A stretch of DNA of 46,587 nucleotides from Streptomyces caelestis. GTDB taxonomy: Bacteria > Actinomycetota > Actinomycetes > Streptomycetales > Streptomycetaceae. Below the pieces are notes generated by a model. It had not been told where the DNA came from and searched no databases. It worked only from the letters and a program-made list of their open reading frames with translations. The position numbers and the translations under genes are program-made. Shown here in pieces: positions 33,500 through 42,155 of this stretch (position 1 is its first letter; every line of letters begins with the position of its first letter). The DNA lies in assembly GCF_001279005.1 (NCBI RefSeq), contig NZ_LGCN01000227.1, forward strand, positions 1-46,587, read 5' to 3'.

Positions 33500-34543
33500 A
33501 TGGCCACTACGGCATCGACCCGACGCCGATTCCTCTCCCTGCTCGGACTTTCGGCGGTGGCCGTGAGCTGCGGCACCACCGCGACGGAAGTCACCTCCGG
33601 CAAGGGCCAGACCAAGACGCTCCGGTACCAGGGCTGGGCGGGTCAGGTCACGTTGCCCGAGCTTGCCGAGGATCTCGGCTATCTGGAGGACGTGAAGTTG
33701 GAGTGGGTCGGCAACACCATCAGCGGACCGCAGGACATCCAGTCGGCGGCCACGGGTCAGACCGACTTCGGCGGCGCCTTCAACGGCGCGGTCGTCAAAC
33801 TCGCCGCGGGCAAAGCCCCCATCAAGTCCGTCATCAGCTACTACGGCTCCGACAAGCACGCCTATAACGGCTTCTACGTCCTCGAGGACAGTCCCATCCG
33901 CTCGCCCCGGGACCTGCTCGGCAAGAAGGTCGGGATGAACACCCTCGGAGCCCACTCCGAGGCCATGCTCGACATCTATCTGCAGCGAGGCGGTCTGTCA
34001 GGGGCGGAGATCGACGAGGTCGAGCCACTCGTGGTGCCTCCGGTCAACACCGAGCAGTCGCTGCGTCAGAAGCAGATCCAGGTGGCCGTACTCGGCGGCA
34101 TTCTGCGCGACAAGGCCCTGGCGACCGGGGGCATCCGCCCGCTGTTCACGGACCATGGGCTGCTCGGCTCGTTCAGCGCCGGCACGTACGTGATGACGGA
34201 CCGCTTCCTGAAGCAGAACCCCGACACTGCCCGCGTCTTCGTCACCGCCGTGGGGCGGGCCATCGAGTGGTCCCGTTCCACTCCGCGCGAGGAGGTCATC
34301 GCCCGGATGACCGGCATCGTGAAGAAGCGGAGCCGCAACGAGGACACCGCACCGTTGAAGTACTGGCGGTCCTACGGCGTCGCCGGGAGAGCGGGCCTGA
34401 TCACCGGTGGGGAACTCCAGCTGTGGATCGACTGGCTGGCCGATCGCGGCGACCTCGAGAAGGGCCAGGTCACATTGTCGGGCCTCTACACCAATGAGTT
34501 CAACGACAACAAGGCCTCCTCCGCGGCGAAGAGCGGGAGCTGA
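33500..34543 (+). CDS. Sulfonate-type ABC transporter substrate-binding lipoprotein
   Basis: A 347-residue SsuA/TauA-like binding protein. The N-terminus has a Tat-like TRRRFLSLLG and a lipobox AVSC (Cys24). The mature part has VTLPELAEDLGYLEDVKLEW, NTISGPQDIQSAATGQTDFG and GKKVGMNTLGAHSEAMLDIY, typical of the NMT1/SsuA fold. ATG follows AGGACC. It heads an operon with ATPase (4-base gap), permease, LLM monooxygenase, a broken flavoprotein and a TauD-type dioxygenase. The ligand is probably an alkylsulfonate or sulfate ester, by context. Confidence 0.85.
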   Translation: MATTASTRRRFLSLLGLSAVAVSCGTTATEVTSGKGQTKTLRYQGWAGQVTLPELAEDLGYLEDVKLEWVGNTISGPQDIQSAATGQTDFGGAFNGAVVKLAAGKAPIKSVISYYGSDKHAYNGFYVLEDSPIRSPRDLLGKKVGMNTLGAHSEAMLDIYLQRGGLSGAEIDEVEPLVVPPVNTEQSLRQKQIQVAVLGGILRDKALATGGIRPLFTDHGLLGSFSAGTYVMTDRFLKQNPDTARVFVTAVGRAIEWSRSTPREEVIARMTGIVKKRSRNEDTAPLKYWRSYGVAGRAGLITGGELQLWIDWLADRGDLEKGQVTLSGLYTNEFNDNKASSAAKSGS

Positions 34544-34547
34544 TCCC

Positions 34548-35384
34548 ATGCCGGAATCCACCACTCCCAAGATCACGTTCGAGGACGTGAGCAAGGACTT
34601 CACTGTCAACGACCGGAAGCGGAGCCGGCAGGCAACCCGGTTCACCGCCCTCGACGCCATCGATCTGGAGATCGCGGCCGGCGAGTTCGTCGTCCTGGTC
34701 GGTCCCAGCGGCTGCGGGAAGTCGACGCTGCTGGACCTGCTCGGCGGCCTCACCCGACCCACCAGCGGACGGATCCTGCTGGACGGCACACCCATCACGG
34801 GGCCGGGCCTGGACCGCGGCATCGTGTTCCAGCAGTACGCGCTGCTGCCGTGGCGCACGGCCCAGGGCAACGTCGAGTTCGGCCTGGAGGCCACCGGCGT
34901 CCCTCGACGCGAACGTGCCGCACGAGCCAGGGAGTTCCTGGATCTCGTCGGCCTGATCGGGTTCGAGGACCGCCATCCTCATGAGCTGTCCGGCGGTATG
35001 CGGCAGCGGGTGGCGATCGCCCGCAGCCTCGCCTACGACCCCGACGTGCTCCTGATGGACGAGCCGTTCGCCGCGTTGGACGCCCAGACCCGTGAGTCGC
35101 TGCAGGACGAGCTGCTGCGCATCTGGCAACGCACCGGCAAGACCGTCGTCTTCATCACGCACGGCATCGACGAGGCCGTCTACCTGGGACAGCGCGTCGC
35201 CGTCATGACATCAAGGCCGGGCCGCATCAAGCAGATCGTGCCGGTCGCCTTCGACTCCCGTACGGCGACGGACGACCTCCGGTCCAGTCCCGACTTCGCC
35301 CGGTACCGGCACGAGATCTGGTCGCTGCTGCACGACGAGGTGGCCAGGGCCCAGCGGTTGGAGAAGGAGGAGGCCACCGTATGA
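34548..35384 (+). CDS. ssuB: Sulfonate-type ABC transporter ATPase
   Basis: A 278-residue ABC ATPase: Walker A GPSGCGKSTLL, Q-loop VFQQYALLPW, signature LSGGMRQRVAIARSLAYDPD, Walker B VLLMDEPFAALD and switch His in VFITHGIDEA. The Q-loop and C-terminal MTSRPGRI motif are those of the SsuB/TauB group. It overlaps the permease by 4 bases (ATGA), so the two are co-translated. The gene symbol reflects the subfamily, not a proven substrate. Confidence 0.88.
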   Translation: MPESTTPKITFEDVSKDFTVNDRKRSRQATRFTALDAIDLEIAAGEFVVLVGPSGCGKSTLLDLLGGLTRPTSGRILLDGTPITGPGLDRGIVFQQYALLPWRTAQGNVEFGLEATGVPRRERAARAREFLDLVGLIGFEDRHPHELSGGMRQRVAIARSLAYDPDVLLMDEPFAALDAQTRESLQDELLRIWQRTGKTVVFITHGIDEAVYLGQRVAVMTSRPGRIKQIVPVAFDSRTATDDLRSSPDFARYRHEIWSLLHDEVARAQRLEKEEATV

Positions 35385-36331
35385 GCCCCACAGCCGGCAC
35401 GGCCACCGAGAAGACCACGGCGCTGGACTCGGTGAGCGCCGCCGAGTCCGTCCGAGCCTCTGCCCCTGCTCCCTCCGCCGCGTCCGCGCCGCCCGGGGCA
35501 TCGTCGTCGAGCCGGCGTCCAGTCCGCCCCAGGGCGGCCCGCGTCCGACCGGCGGTGCGCCGACTGCCGTACCTGCTGGTCAGGGGGGCGACCAGGTCCG
35601 CTGCGATCGTGACTCTGGTCCTGCTGTGGGAGACCGCACCGCGACTGGGTCTGGTCGACCGGACCTTCCTGCCGCCGTTCAGCGAGGTCGCCCGCGCCTG
35701 GTGGGAGCTGGCCGCCGACGGGCAGCTCGCCGACAACGCCCGTGCCAGCCTGGTGCGCTCGTTCAGCGGATTCGGTCTCGCCGTGGCCGTCGCCGTGCCG
35801 CTCGGCCTGCTGATCGGCTGGTACCGGCCGGTCGCCGACCTTCTCGGACCACTTCTGGAGGTGTTCCGCAACACGGCGGCACTGGCCCTGCTGCCGGTGT
35901 TCGTGCTGCTGCTGGGGATCGGCGAGACCTCGAAGATCTCCATCGTGGTGTATGCGTGCACCTGGCCGATCCTGCTCAACACCATCAGCGCGGTCCGCAA
36001 CGTCGACCCCACCCTGCTGAAGCTGGCCAAGTCGATGGATCTGCCCGCACCCCGTCTCTTTCAGAAGGTCATCCTGCCGTCCGCGGTACCGGTGATGTTC
36101 ACCGGTATCCGGCTGGCCGGAGCGGTGTCGATCCTGGTACTGGTCGCCGCCGAGATGATCGGCGCCAAGGCGGGCCTCGGCTATCTGATCAACGCCTCGC
36201 AGTACAACTTCGCGATCCCGCAGATGTACGCGGGCATCATCACGATCTCCGCCATCGGTGTGGCCTTCAACCAGTTCCTGGTGGCCGTGGAGCGGCGGCT
36301 CAGCTCCTGGCGCGTACCAGCCGGCGGCTGA
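35381..36331 (+). CDS. ssuC: Sulfonate-type ABC transporter permease
   Basis: A 316-residue BPD_transp_1 permease. The first ~65 residues are an Ala/Pro/Arg-rich cytoplasmic tail, followed by about six TM helices (IVTLVLLWETAPRLGLVDRT, FGLAVAVAVPLGLLIGWYRP, AALALLPVFVLLLGIGETSK). The EAA-like ATPase contact is DLPAPRLFQKVILPSAVPVM. SsuC/TauC subfamily by neighbours and pattern. Confidence 0.87.
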   Translation: MSPTAGTATEKTTALDSVSAAESVRASAPAPSAASAPPGASSSSRRPVRPRAARVRPAVRRLPYLLVRGATRSAAIVTLVLLWETAPRLGLVDRTFLPPFSEVARAWWELAADGQLADNARASLVRSFSGFGLAVAVAVPLGLLIGWYRPVADLLGPLLEVFRNTAALALLPVFVLLLGIGETSKISIVVYACTWPILLNTISAVRNVDPTLLKLAKSMDLPAPRLFQKVILPSAVPVMFTGIRLAGAVSILVLVAAEMIGAKAGLGYLINASQYNFAIPQMYAGIITISAIGVAFNQFLVAVERRLSSWRVPAGG

Positions 36332-36457
36332 CCCGGGACAACGGCTGAACGGCCGCGCTCGTCTCCTCGCCACCCGGTGTCGTCACACTGCCCCGCTCAT
36401 CTCCCTCCCCGCCGTCTCCCGCCCCGTTGCTCTCACTCCCCCGATCCGAGGAACGCC

Positions 36458-37813
36458 ATGACCGCGACCAGCCCCCGTCGGCTGCACCTCAACGCCTTCC
36501 TGATGAACGCCGGCCACCACGACGCGGCCTGGCGCCACCCGCGCACCCAGCCTGAACGCGTCACCGAACTGCGCTACTTCCAGCAGCTCGCGCAGACCGC
36601 CGAACGCGGCCTGCTCGACTCGGTCTTCCTCGCCGACGGCCTCGCCCTGTGGGGCAAGGTCCGGCACAACGCGCTCGGCGGCTTCGAACCGCTCACCCTG
36701 TTGTCGGCCCTGGCGGCGGTCACCGAGCACGTCGGCCTGATCGCCACCGTCTCGACGACTTTCAACGAGCCATTCCACACGGCCCGCAAGTTCGCGTCCC
36801 TGGACCACATCAGCGGTGGCCGGGCGGGCTGGAACATCGTCACCTCCGGCACCGTGAACGAGGCCCGCAACTTCGGGCAGGACGAGCACCTGGAGCACCG
36901 GATGCGCTACGAGCGGGCGCGGGAGTTCGTCGAGGTCGCCACCAAACTGTGGGACAGCTGGGAGGACGACGCGATCCTGCTCGACCGTGAGCACGGTGTC
37001 TACGCCGACACCGACAAGGTGCGGGAGATCAACCACCGCGGGGAGCACTTCGGGGTGCGGGGCCCCCTGAACGTACCGCGCACCCCGCAGGGATACCCAC
37101 TGCTGGTGCAGGCCGGTTCCTCGGAGGACGGCAAGGAGTTCGCCGCCCAGTACGCCGAGGCCGTCTTCACCGCCCAGCAGACCCTCGCCGACGGACAAGC
37201 CTTCTACAAGGACCTCAAGTCACGACTCACCCGCTACGGCCGCTCCGAGGACCAGCTGCTGGTGCTTCCCGGCATCGCGCCCGTCATCGGGTCGACCGAG
37301 GCCGAGGCCCGCGCGCTGGAGGAGGAATTGACGGACCTCCAGGTACCGGAGTACGGGCTCGCCCAGCTGTCCGGGATGCTCGGCACCGACCTGACCGGAC
37401 TGCCTCTGGACGGTCCGCTGCCCGAACTTCCCGAGGAACGGGACATCAACGGCAACAAGAGCCGCTTCACCCTCGTCGCCGAACTCGCCCGCCGCGACGG
37501 CCTCACCCTGCGTGAGCTCATCGCCCGCCTCGGCGCCGGACGGGGCCACCGCGTCTTCGCCGGCACCCCCGAGCAGATAGCCGACCAGCTCCAGGAGTGG
37601 TTCACCCAGGGTGCCGCCGACGGCTTCAACATCATGCCGCCCCACCTGCCGGGCGGCCTGGAGGACTTCGTCGACCACGTCGTACCGATCCTGCAGCACC
37701 GCGGCCTCTTCCGCACCGAGTACACCGGCCGCACCCTGCGCGAGAACTACGGCCTGGCCCGCCCCGCCAACCGGCTGACCGCGACAGCCACAGGAGAGGA
37801 AGTGACCGTATGA
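36458..37813 (+). CDS. LLM-class FMN-dependent monooxygenase (NtaA/SnaA/DszA type)
   Basis: A 451-residue luciferase-fold monooxygenase. LHLNAFLMNAGHHDAAWRHP at the N-terminus, FLADGLALWG, TTFNEPFHTARKFASLDHIS, GGRAGWNIVTSGTVNEARNF and QAGSSEDGKEFAAQYAEAVF are hallmarks of the two-component NtaA/SnaA/DszA subgroup, which uses FMNH2 from a separate reductase to cleave C-N or C-S bonds. ATG follows CGAGGAA. In a sulfonate operon it probably desulfonates the imported compound. Its stop overlaps the next start by 4 bases. Confidence 0.88.
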   Translation: MTATSPRRLHLNAFLMNAGHHDAAWRHPRTQPERVTELRYFQQLAQTAERGLLDSVFLADGLALWGKVRHNALGGFEPLTLLSALAAVTEHVGLIATVSTTFNEPFHTARKFASLDHISGGRAGWNIVTSGTVNEARNFGQDEHLEHRMRYERAREFVEVATKLWDSWEDDAILLDREHGVYADTDKVREINHRGEHFGVRGPLNVPRTPQGYPLLVQAGSSEDGKEFAAQYAEAVFTAQQTLADGQAFYKDLKSRLTRYGRSEDQLLVLPGIAPVIGSTEAEARALEEELTDLQVPEYGLAQLSGMLGTDLTGLPLDGPLPELPEERDINGNKSRFTLVAELARRDGLTLRELIARLGAGRGHRVFAGTPEQIADQLQEWFTQGAADGFNIMPPHLPGGLEDFVDHVVPILQHRGLFRTEYTGRTLRENYGLARPANRLTATATGEEVTV

Positions 37814-38251
37814 CCGGTCTCGACCTCACCACGGACGTCCTGGTGGTCGGCGGCGGCCCCGCCGCCACCTGGGCCGCGCTCGAGGCAGCCCAGGACGGGG
37901 CGGACCTCGTCCTCGCCGACAAGGGCTACTGCGGCACCAGCGGCGCCACCGCCTCCGTCGGCGTCCGGTACGTCCTCCCGGAGCCCGCCGCGCGCGAGGC
38001 GGCCATGACGAGCCGGGAGGCCCTGGGCCAACCGCCCGGCCGACGCGCTGTACGTCGCACCCCTGGCCCGCCCGTGGCCCGACGACTCCACCACCCGGGA
38101 CGAGGAGCACCTGGACCGTACCGGCCTGCTCGGCAGCCACCGCCGGCACATCGGCTGGGGACGAGGCCGCACCCCCGGCTCCCTGCGAGCCGTCGGCCCT
38201 CCCCCCGGACCGCCGGGGTCCGAGGGAGCCTCCCCGCCCGTCACCTCCTGA
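37810..38251 (+). pseudogene. Truncated FAD-binding flavoprotein (fumarate reductase/SdhA-like)
   Basis: The ATG at 37810 overlaps the monooxygenase stop. The first ~75 residues are a clean FAD-binding N-terminus: TTDVLVVGGGPAATWAALEA, LADKGYCGTSGATASVGVRY, PEPAAREAAMTSREALG. After about 38030 the frame degenerates into Pro/Arg-rich sequence. Another frame continues with RPADALYVAPLARPWPDDST and ends at 38251, a segment I cannot place. Most of the ~500-residue enzyme is missing. The partner flavoprotein usually oxidises or reduces a sulfur intermediate in such operons (inference). Confidence 0.72.
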
Positions 38252-38306
38252 CGACCTCCCGACCGATCACCTTCCCGCTCACCACCCCCGAAAGGAACAC
38301 CCACGC

Positions 38307-39206
38307 ATGACCACCAGCACCGGCTTCGACATCCGCAGGATCGGCGGCCGCATCGGCGCCGAGATCCACGGCGTGGACCTGACCACCGGCCTCGACCCCG
38401 CCGTCGTCACCGAGATCAACTCCGCGCTCCTGGAACACAAGGCGCTCGTCTTCCGCGACCAGCACCTCGACGACGAGGGCCAGCTCCGCTTCGCCTCCCT
38501 CTTCGGCGAACTCACCACCGCGCACCCGACGGTCCCCTCCGTCGACGGCCGGCCCCAGATCCTGCCCGTCGACGGCGACGAGGGCATCCGGGCCAACCAG
38601 TGGCACACCGACGTCACCTTCGTCCGTACGCCCCCGAAGGCGTCCACACTGCGCAGCATCGTGGTCCCGCCCTACGGCGGCAACACCCTCATCGCCAACT
38701 CGGGCGCCGCCTACCGGGACCTGCCCGAGCCGCTGCGCGAGCTCGCGGACAAGCTGTGGGCGGTGCACACCAACGACTACGACTACGCCGCCCCGAAGAA
38801 CGAGAAGGCGGCCGAGTACCGCAGACGGTTCGTCTCCCGCACGTACCGCACCGCCCACCCGGTCGTCCGCGTCCACCCCGAGACCGGGGAGCGCGGGCTG
38901 TTCATCGGCGGCTTCGCCCAGAGCATCGTGGGCCTGGGCCCGTCCGACTCCCGGGACCTGCTGCGTATCTTCCAGTCGTACGTCACCCGACCGGAGAACA
39001 TCGTGCGGGTGGCATGGGCGCCGGGCGACCTCGTCCTGTTCGACAACCGCATCACTCAGCACTACGCCCCCGACGACTACGGTGACCTGCCGCGACTGCT
39101 GCACCGGGTGACCGTCGCCGGCGACGTGCCCGCCGGCGTCGACGGCGTCCTCAGCCACCTCGTCGAGGGCGACGACGCCTCGCACTACACCCCCGCCGCG
39201 GTCTGA
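38307..39206 (+). CDS. tauD: TauD/TfdA-family Fe(II)/2-oxoglutarate dioxygenase
   Basis: A 299-residue dioxygenase: ALVFRDQHLDDEGQLRFASL, iron ligands in NQWHTDVTF (HxD) and distal His in NRITQHYAPDDY, 2-oxoglutarate-binding Arg in LLHRVTVAGD. The family hydroxylates the carbon bearing sulfonate or sulfate, releasing sulfite or sulfate (taurine dioxygenase, alkylsulfatase AtsK). RKRRFVSRTYRTAHPVVRVH-like YRTAHPVVRVHPETGERGLF is typical. Last gene of the operon, before a strong terminator. Taurine itself is not certain as substrate. Confidence 0.87.
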   Translation: MTTSTGFDIRRIGGRIGAEIHGVDLTTGLDPAVVTEINSALLEHKALVFRDQHLDDEGQLRFASLFGELTTAHPTVPSVDGRPQILPVDGDEGIRANQWHTDVTFVRTPPKASTLRSIVVPPYGGNTLIANSGAAYRDLPEPLRELADKLWAVHTNDYDYAAPKNEKAAEYRRRFVSRTYRTAHPVVRVHPETGERGLFIGGFAQSIVGLGPSDSRDLLRIFQSYVTRPENIVRVAWAPGDLVLFDNRITQHYAPDDYGDLPRLLHRVTVAGDVPAGVDGVLSHLVEGDDASHYTPAAV

Positions 39207-39212
39207 GCCCCA

Positions 39213-39247
39213 GGGCCGCAGGGCAGGAGCACCCTGCCCTGCGGCCC
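39213..39247 (+). terminator. Terminator of the sulfonate operon
   Basis: A perfect 15-bp stem (39213-39227 with 39233-39247) with a 5-base loop AGCAC, 7 bases after the dioxygenase stop codon. Confidence 0.9.
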
Positions 39248-39288
39248 CCGCCCCGGACACCGACCGAGCTGTGCGGGACAATGTGCGT

Positions 39289-39747
39289 ATGCGGATCTCA
39301 GCCAGGGCGGACTACGCGGTACGTGCCGCACTGCAGCTCGCCGCGTCCCAGGACGGCGGTCCACTGAAGGCCGAGGCCATCGCCGAGGCTCAGGACATTC
39401 CGCACAAGTTCCTCGAAGGCATCCTCAACGACATGCGACGGGGCGGCCTCGTGCTCAGCCGGCGCGGCGGAAACGGCGGCTACCGCTTGGCCAAGCCCTC
39501 CGAATCCATCAGCATCGCCGACGTCATCCGCGTCGTGGACGGTCCACTGGTGTCGGTACGCGGGGTCCGCCCGCCGGAGCTCTCCTACACCGGCCCCGCC
39601 GAATCACTGCTCCCCCTGTGGATCGCACTGCGGTCCAACGTGCGCGAGATCCTCGAGGGCGTATCGCTCGCCGACGTCGCATCGGCCCAACTACCGCCGG
39701 ACGTAACCGCGTTGACGAATACCCCCAGAGCCTGGGTGAACCCCTGA
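39289..39747 (+). CDS. Rrf2-family regulator without iron-sulfur cysteines
   Basis: A 152-residue Rrf2 protein: MRISARADYAVRAALQLAAS, HTH in AEAIAEAQDIPHKFLEGILN and wing RRGGNGGYRLAKPSESISIA, then DVIRVVDGPL. The three cysteines that hold the [2Fe-2S] cluster in IscR/NsrR/RsrR are absent (there is no Cys at all), which is the CymR pattern; CymR is the Bacillus/Staphylococcus cysteine-metabolism repressor. ATG at 39289 lies 6 bases after a -10-like GACAAT, so it may be leaderless. Position between two sulfonate operons suggests it controls them. Confidence 0.88.
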   Translation: MRISARADYAVRAALQLAASQDGGPLKAEAIAEAQDIPHKFLEGILNDMRRGGLVLSRRGGNGGYRLAKPSESISIADVIRVVDGPLVSVRGVRPPELSYTGPAESLLPLWIALRSNVREILEGVSLADVASAQLPPDVTALTNTPRAWVNP

Positions 39748-39843
39748 CCCACCGGGCCACGTGTCACTCGTCCCACATGGCGGGATAGCGACGTCCATCA
39801 TGCGAAACACCCCTTGGGGCGGGCGCTGCCTTCTGCCACGATC

Positions 39844-39860
39844 CCTATCAATCAGGTAGG
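39844..39860. promoter_or_regulatory. Candidate Rrf2-type operator upstream of leader D
   Basis: CCTATCAATCAGGTAGG: inverted CCTA/TAGG 9 bases apart. Its reverse complement shares CCTA, GATT and TAGG at fixed positions with 30850-30866. It is 97 bases behind the Rrf2 stop and 29 bases before leader D. Confidence 0.55.
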
Positions 39861-39888
39861 AAAACTGGGGATCCTGGGGAGGGGAGTC

Positions 39889-39990
39889 GTGGGAACGTTC
39901 GACCGTGCAGCCCAGTCGCTGCCCCTGCTGACCCGCCGTCGCCACATCGACCTCGGCCACACGGCCAGCGCCATCTGTCGGCCCCTCTGA
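39889..39990 (+). CDS. Sulfur-type leader peptide D (33 aa)
   Basis: The GTG-started peptide reads VGTFDRAAQSLPLLTRRRHI then DLGHTASAICRPL. The R-x-H-I-D-L-G-H core and SAIC match the other four leaders. Unlike A, B, C and E it has a strong ribosome binding site (GGGGAGGGGAG), so it is translated from a conventional leadered mRNA. A small hairpin AGAAGC/GCTTCT (39997-40002 with 40009-40014) starts 7 bases after its stop. The sulfonate ABC operon follows at 40213. Confidence 0.78.
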   Translation: MGTFDRAAQSLPLLTRRRHIDLGHTASAICRPL

Positions 39991-40212
39991 CGCCGCAGAA
40001 GCACACTCGCTTCTCACCAGCGCCGCTTCCTGCTCTCGCTCCGCCTGCCGCGGACCGGACGTCCTCCGCCACCCACGCACCACGGTCCTCAGCCCGCGAC
40101 GGCATGCCGACCGCAGCTTCCCGGGGAGCGGAGTGTCGGCGCGGTGCCGAGAAGCAGCACGCCTCGCGTTTGCGTGCCTCCCTGATCGCCCATCCCCAGA
40201 AGGGACACCTCC

Positions 40213-41319
40213 GTGTCTGCCGCAAGACCGCTCACCGCCCTGCGCACCATCGCCGTCATCACCGCGCTTCCCCTCCTGCTCACCGCTTGCGGCTACGGTT
40301 CCGAGTCCACTGACGACGGCAAGCAGGCCGAGGTCGCGGCGGGCGCCAAGAAGCTGTCCGCCGGCGAAGTGGGGATCGGCTACTTCCCCAACCTCACGCA
40401 CGCCACCGCCCTGGTGGGCGTCCAGGAGGGCCTGCTCCAGAAGGAGCTCGGCGGTACCAGGATCAAGGCGACCACCTTCAACGCGGGCCCCTCCGAGATC
40501 GAGGCTCTGAATGCCGGCTCCATCGACATCGGCTTCATCGGCCCCTCCCCCTCCATCAACGGCTACACCAAGTCGAACGGCGAGAACCTGCGCATCATCA
40601 GCGGTTCCGCCTCCGGCGGTGTGAAACTCGTCGTCAACCCGGCCAGGATCAAGTCCCTGGACGACCTCAAGGGCAAGAAGATCGCCACGCCGCAGCTCGG
40701 CAACACCCAGGACGTCGCGTTCCTCAACTGGATCGCGGAGAAGGGCTGGAAGGCCGACGCACAGAGCGGCAAGGGCGACGTCTCCGTCGTCCGCACGGAC
40801 AACAAGATCGCCCCGGACGCTTACAAGTCCGGCTCCATCGACGGTGCGTGGGTGCCGGAGCCGACCGCGTCCAAGCTGGTCGCCGAGGGCGCGAAGGTCC
40901 TGCTCGACGAGTCCACCCTGTGGCCCGACGAGAAGTTCGTGATCACGAACATCATCGTGTCGCAGAAGTTCCTCAAGGAGCACCCGGACGTCGTCGAGGC
41001 CGTGCTGCGCGGCTCCGTGAAGACCAACGAGTGGATCAATGCCCACCCGGAGGAGGCGAAGGCTTCCGCCAACGCGGCACTGAAGAAGCTGTCCGGCAAG
41101 GCTCTGCCGGCCGAGGTCATCGACCCGGCCTGGGAGTCCATCACCTTCCTCGACGACCCGCTGGCCGCCACCCTCGACACCCAGGCGAAGCACGCGGTGA
41201 AGGCCGGTCTGCTGGAGGAGCCCGGCCTCAAGGGTATCTACGATCTCGCGCCGCTCAACAAGATCCTCAAGGCCGAGGGCAAGGACGCGGTCGACGACGC
41301 CGGTCTCGGAACCAGGTAA
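40213..41319 (+). CDS. ssuA: Aliphatic sulfonate ABC transporter substrate-binding lipoprotein
   Basis: A 368-residue lipoprotein (lipobox LTAC, Cys26). The mature protein is SsuA-like: GEVGIGYFPNLTHATALVGV, NAGPSEIEALNAGSIDIGFI, GPSPSINGY, GKKIATPQLGNTQDVAFLNW and AWVPEPTASKLVAEGAKVLL. The GTG start follows AAGGGACAC. It heads a three-gene transporter operon distinct in sequence from the one at 33500, so the two probably differ in ligand range. Confidence 0.88.
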   Translation: MSAARPLTALRTIAVITALPLLLTACGYGSESTDDGKQAEVAAGAKKLSAGEVGIGYFPNLTHATALVGVQEGLLQKELGGTRIKATTFNAGPSEIEALNAGSIDIGFIGPSPSINGYTKSNGENLRIISGSASGGVKLVVNPARIKSLDDLKGKKIATPQLGNTQDVAFLNWIAEKGWKADAQSGKGDVSVVRTDNKIAPDAYKSGSIDGAWVPEPTASKLVAEGAKVLLDESTLWPDEKFVITNIIVSQKFLKEHPDVVEAVLRGSVKTNEWINAHPEEAKASANAALKKLSGKALPAEVIDPAWESITFLDDPLAATLDTQAKHAVKAGLLEEPGLKGIYDLAPLNKILKAEGKDAVDDAGLGTR

Positions 41320-41357
41320 CGACAACCCGGCCCCACGATTCCCAGGAGGTGACGACC

Positions 41358-42155
41358 TTGGCCACGACGATCGCCACAGCTGCCGCGGACGCCACAGCGG
41401 TGACGCATGCCGCCCGTATCGGGCATGTCTCGAAGTCCTTCCCCGCGCCGGGCGTGCCCGGTGGACGACAACTCGTGCTGGACGACATCACGCTTGACGT
41501 CGCTCCGGGTGAGTTCGTCACCCTCCTGGGGGCATCGGGCTGCGGCAAGTCCACCCTGCTCAACCTGGTCGCGGGGCTGGACCGGCCGTCCGCCGGCTCG
41601 ATCGACACGGACGGCCGGCCCGCCCTGATGTTCCAGGAGCACGCGCTGTTCCCGTGGCTGACCGCCGGCAAGAACATCGAGCTGGCCCTGAAACTGCGTG
41701 GGGTCGCCAAGCCGGAGCGTCGGCACGAGGCGCAACGACTGCTGGAACTCGTCCGGCTCCAGGGCGCATACGGCAAGCGGGTGCACGAGCTGTCGGGCGG
41801 GATGCGACAGCGCGTCGCACTGGCCCGCGCGCTGGCCCAGGACAGTCGGCTGCTGCTGATGGACGAGCCGTTCGCCGCACTTGACGCGATCACCCGTGAC
41901 GTCCTGCACGACGAGCTGACCCGCGTCTGGCGGGAGACGGGACTGTCGGTGCTGTTCGTGACACACAACGTGCGGGAGGCGGTGAAGCTGGCCCAGCGGG
42001 TGGTGCTGCTGTCCTCACGGCCAGGGCGGATCGCCCGGGAGTGGACGGTCGGCATTCCACAGCCGCGCCGCATCGAGGACGCCGCGGTCGCCGAACTGTC
42101 CGTCGGGATCACCGAAGAACTGCGTGGGGAGATCCGCCGCCATGGCCAGCACTGA
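41358..42155 (+). CDS. ssuB: Aliphatic sulfonate ABC transporter ATPase
   Basis: A 265-residue ATPase: Walker A GASGCGKSTLLNLVAG, Q-loop MFQEHALFPWL, signature LSGGMRQRVALARALAQDSR, Walker B LLLMDEPFAALD, switch His FVTHNVREAVKLA. The TTG start at 41358 is chosen because AGGAGG is 7 bases upstream; a GTG nine bases earlier would overlap that site. It overlaps the permease start by 14 bases. Confidence 0.87.
   Translation: MATTIATAAADATAVTHAARIGHVSKSFPAPGVPGGRQLVLDDITLDVAPGEFVTLLGASGCGKSTLLNLVAGLDRPSAGSIDTDGRPALMFQEHALFPWLTAGKNIELALKLRGVAKPERRHEAQRLLELVRLQGAYGKRVHELSGGMRQRVALARALAQDSRLLLMDEPFAALDAITRDVLHDELTRVWRETGLSVLFVTHNVREAVKLAQRVVLLSSRPGRIAREWTVGIPQPRRIEDAAVAELSVGITEELRGEIRRHGQH

Noticed and set aside
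37597..38310. 237-codon frame running from inside the LLM gene into the flavoprotein
   Set aside because: The first part is an out-of-frame reading of the monooxygenase; the real start is the ATG at 37810.
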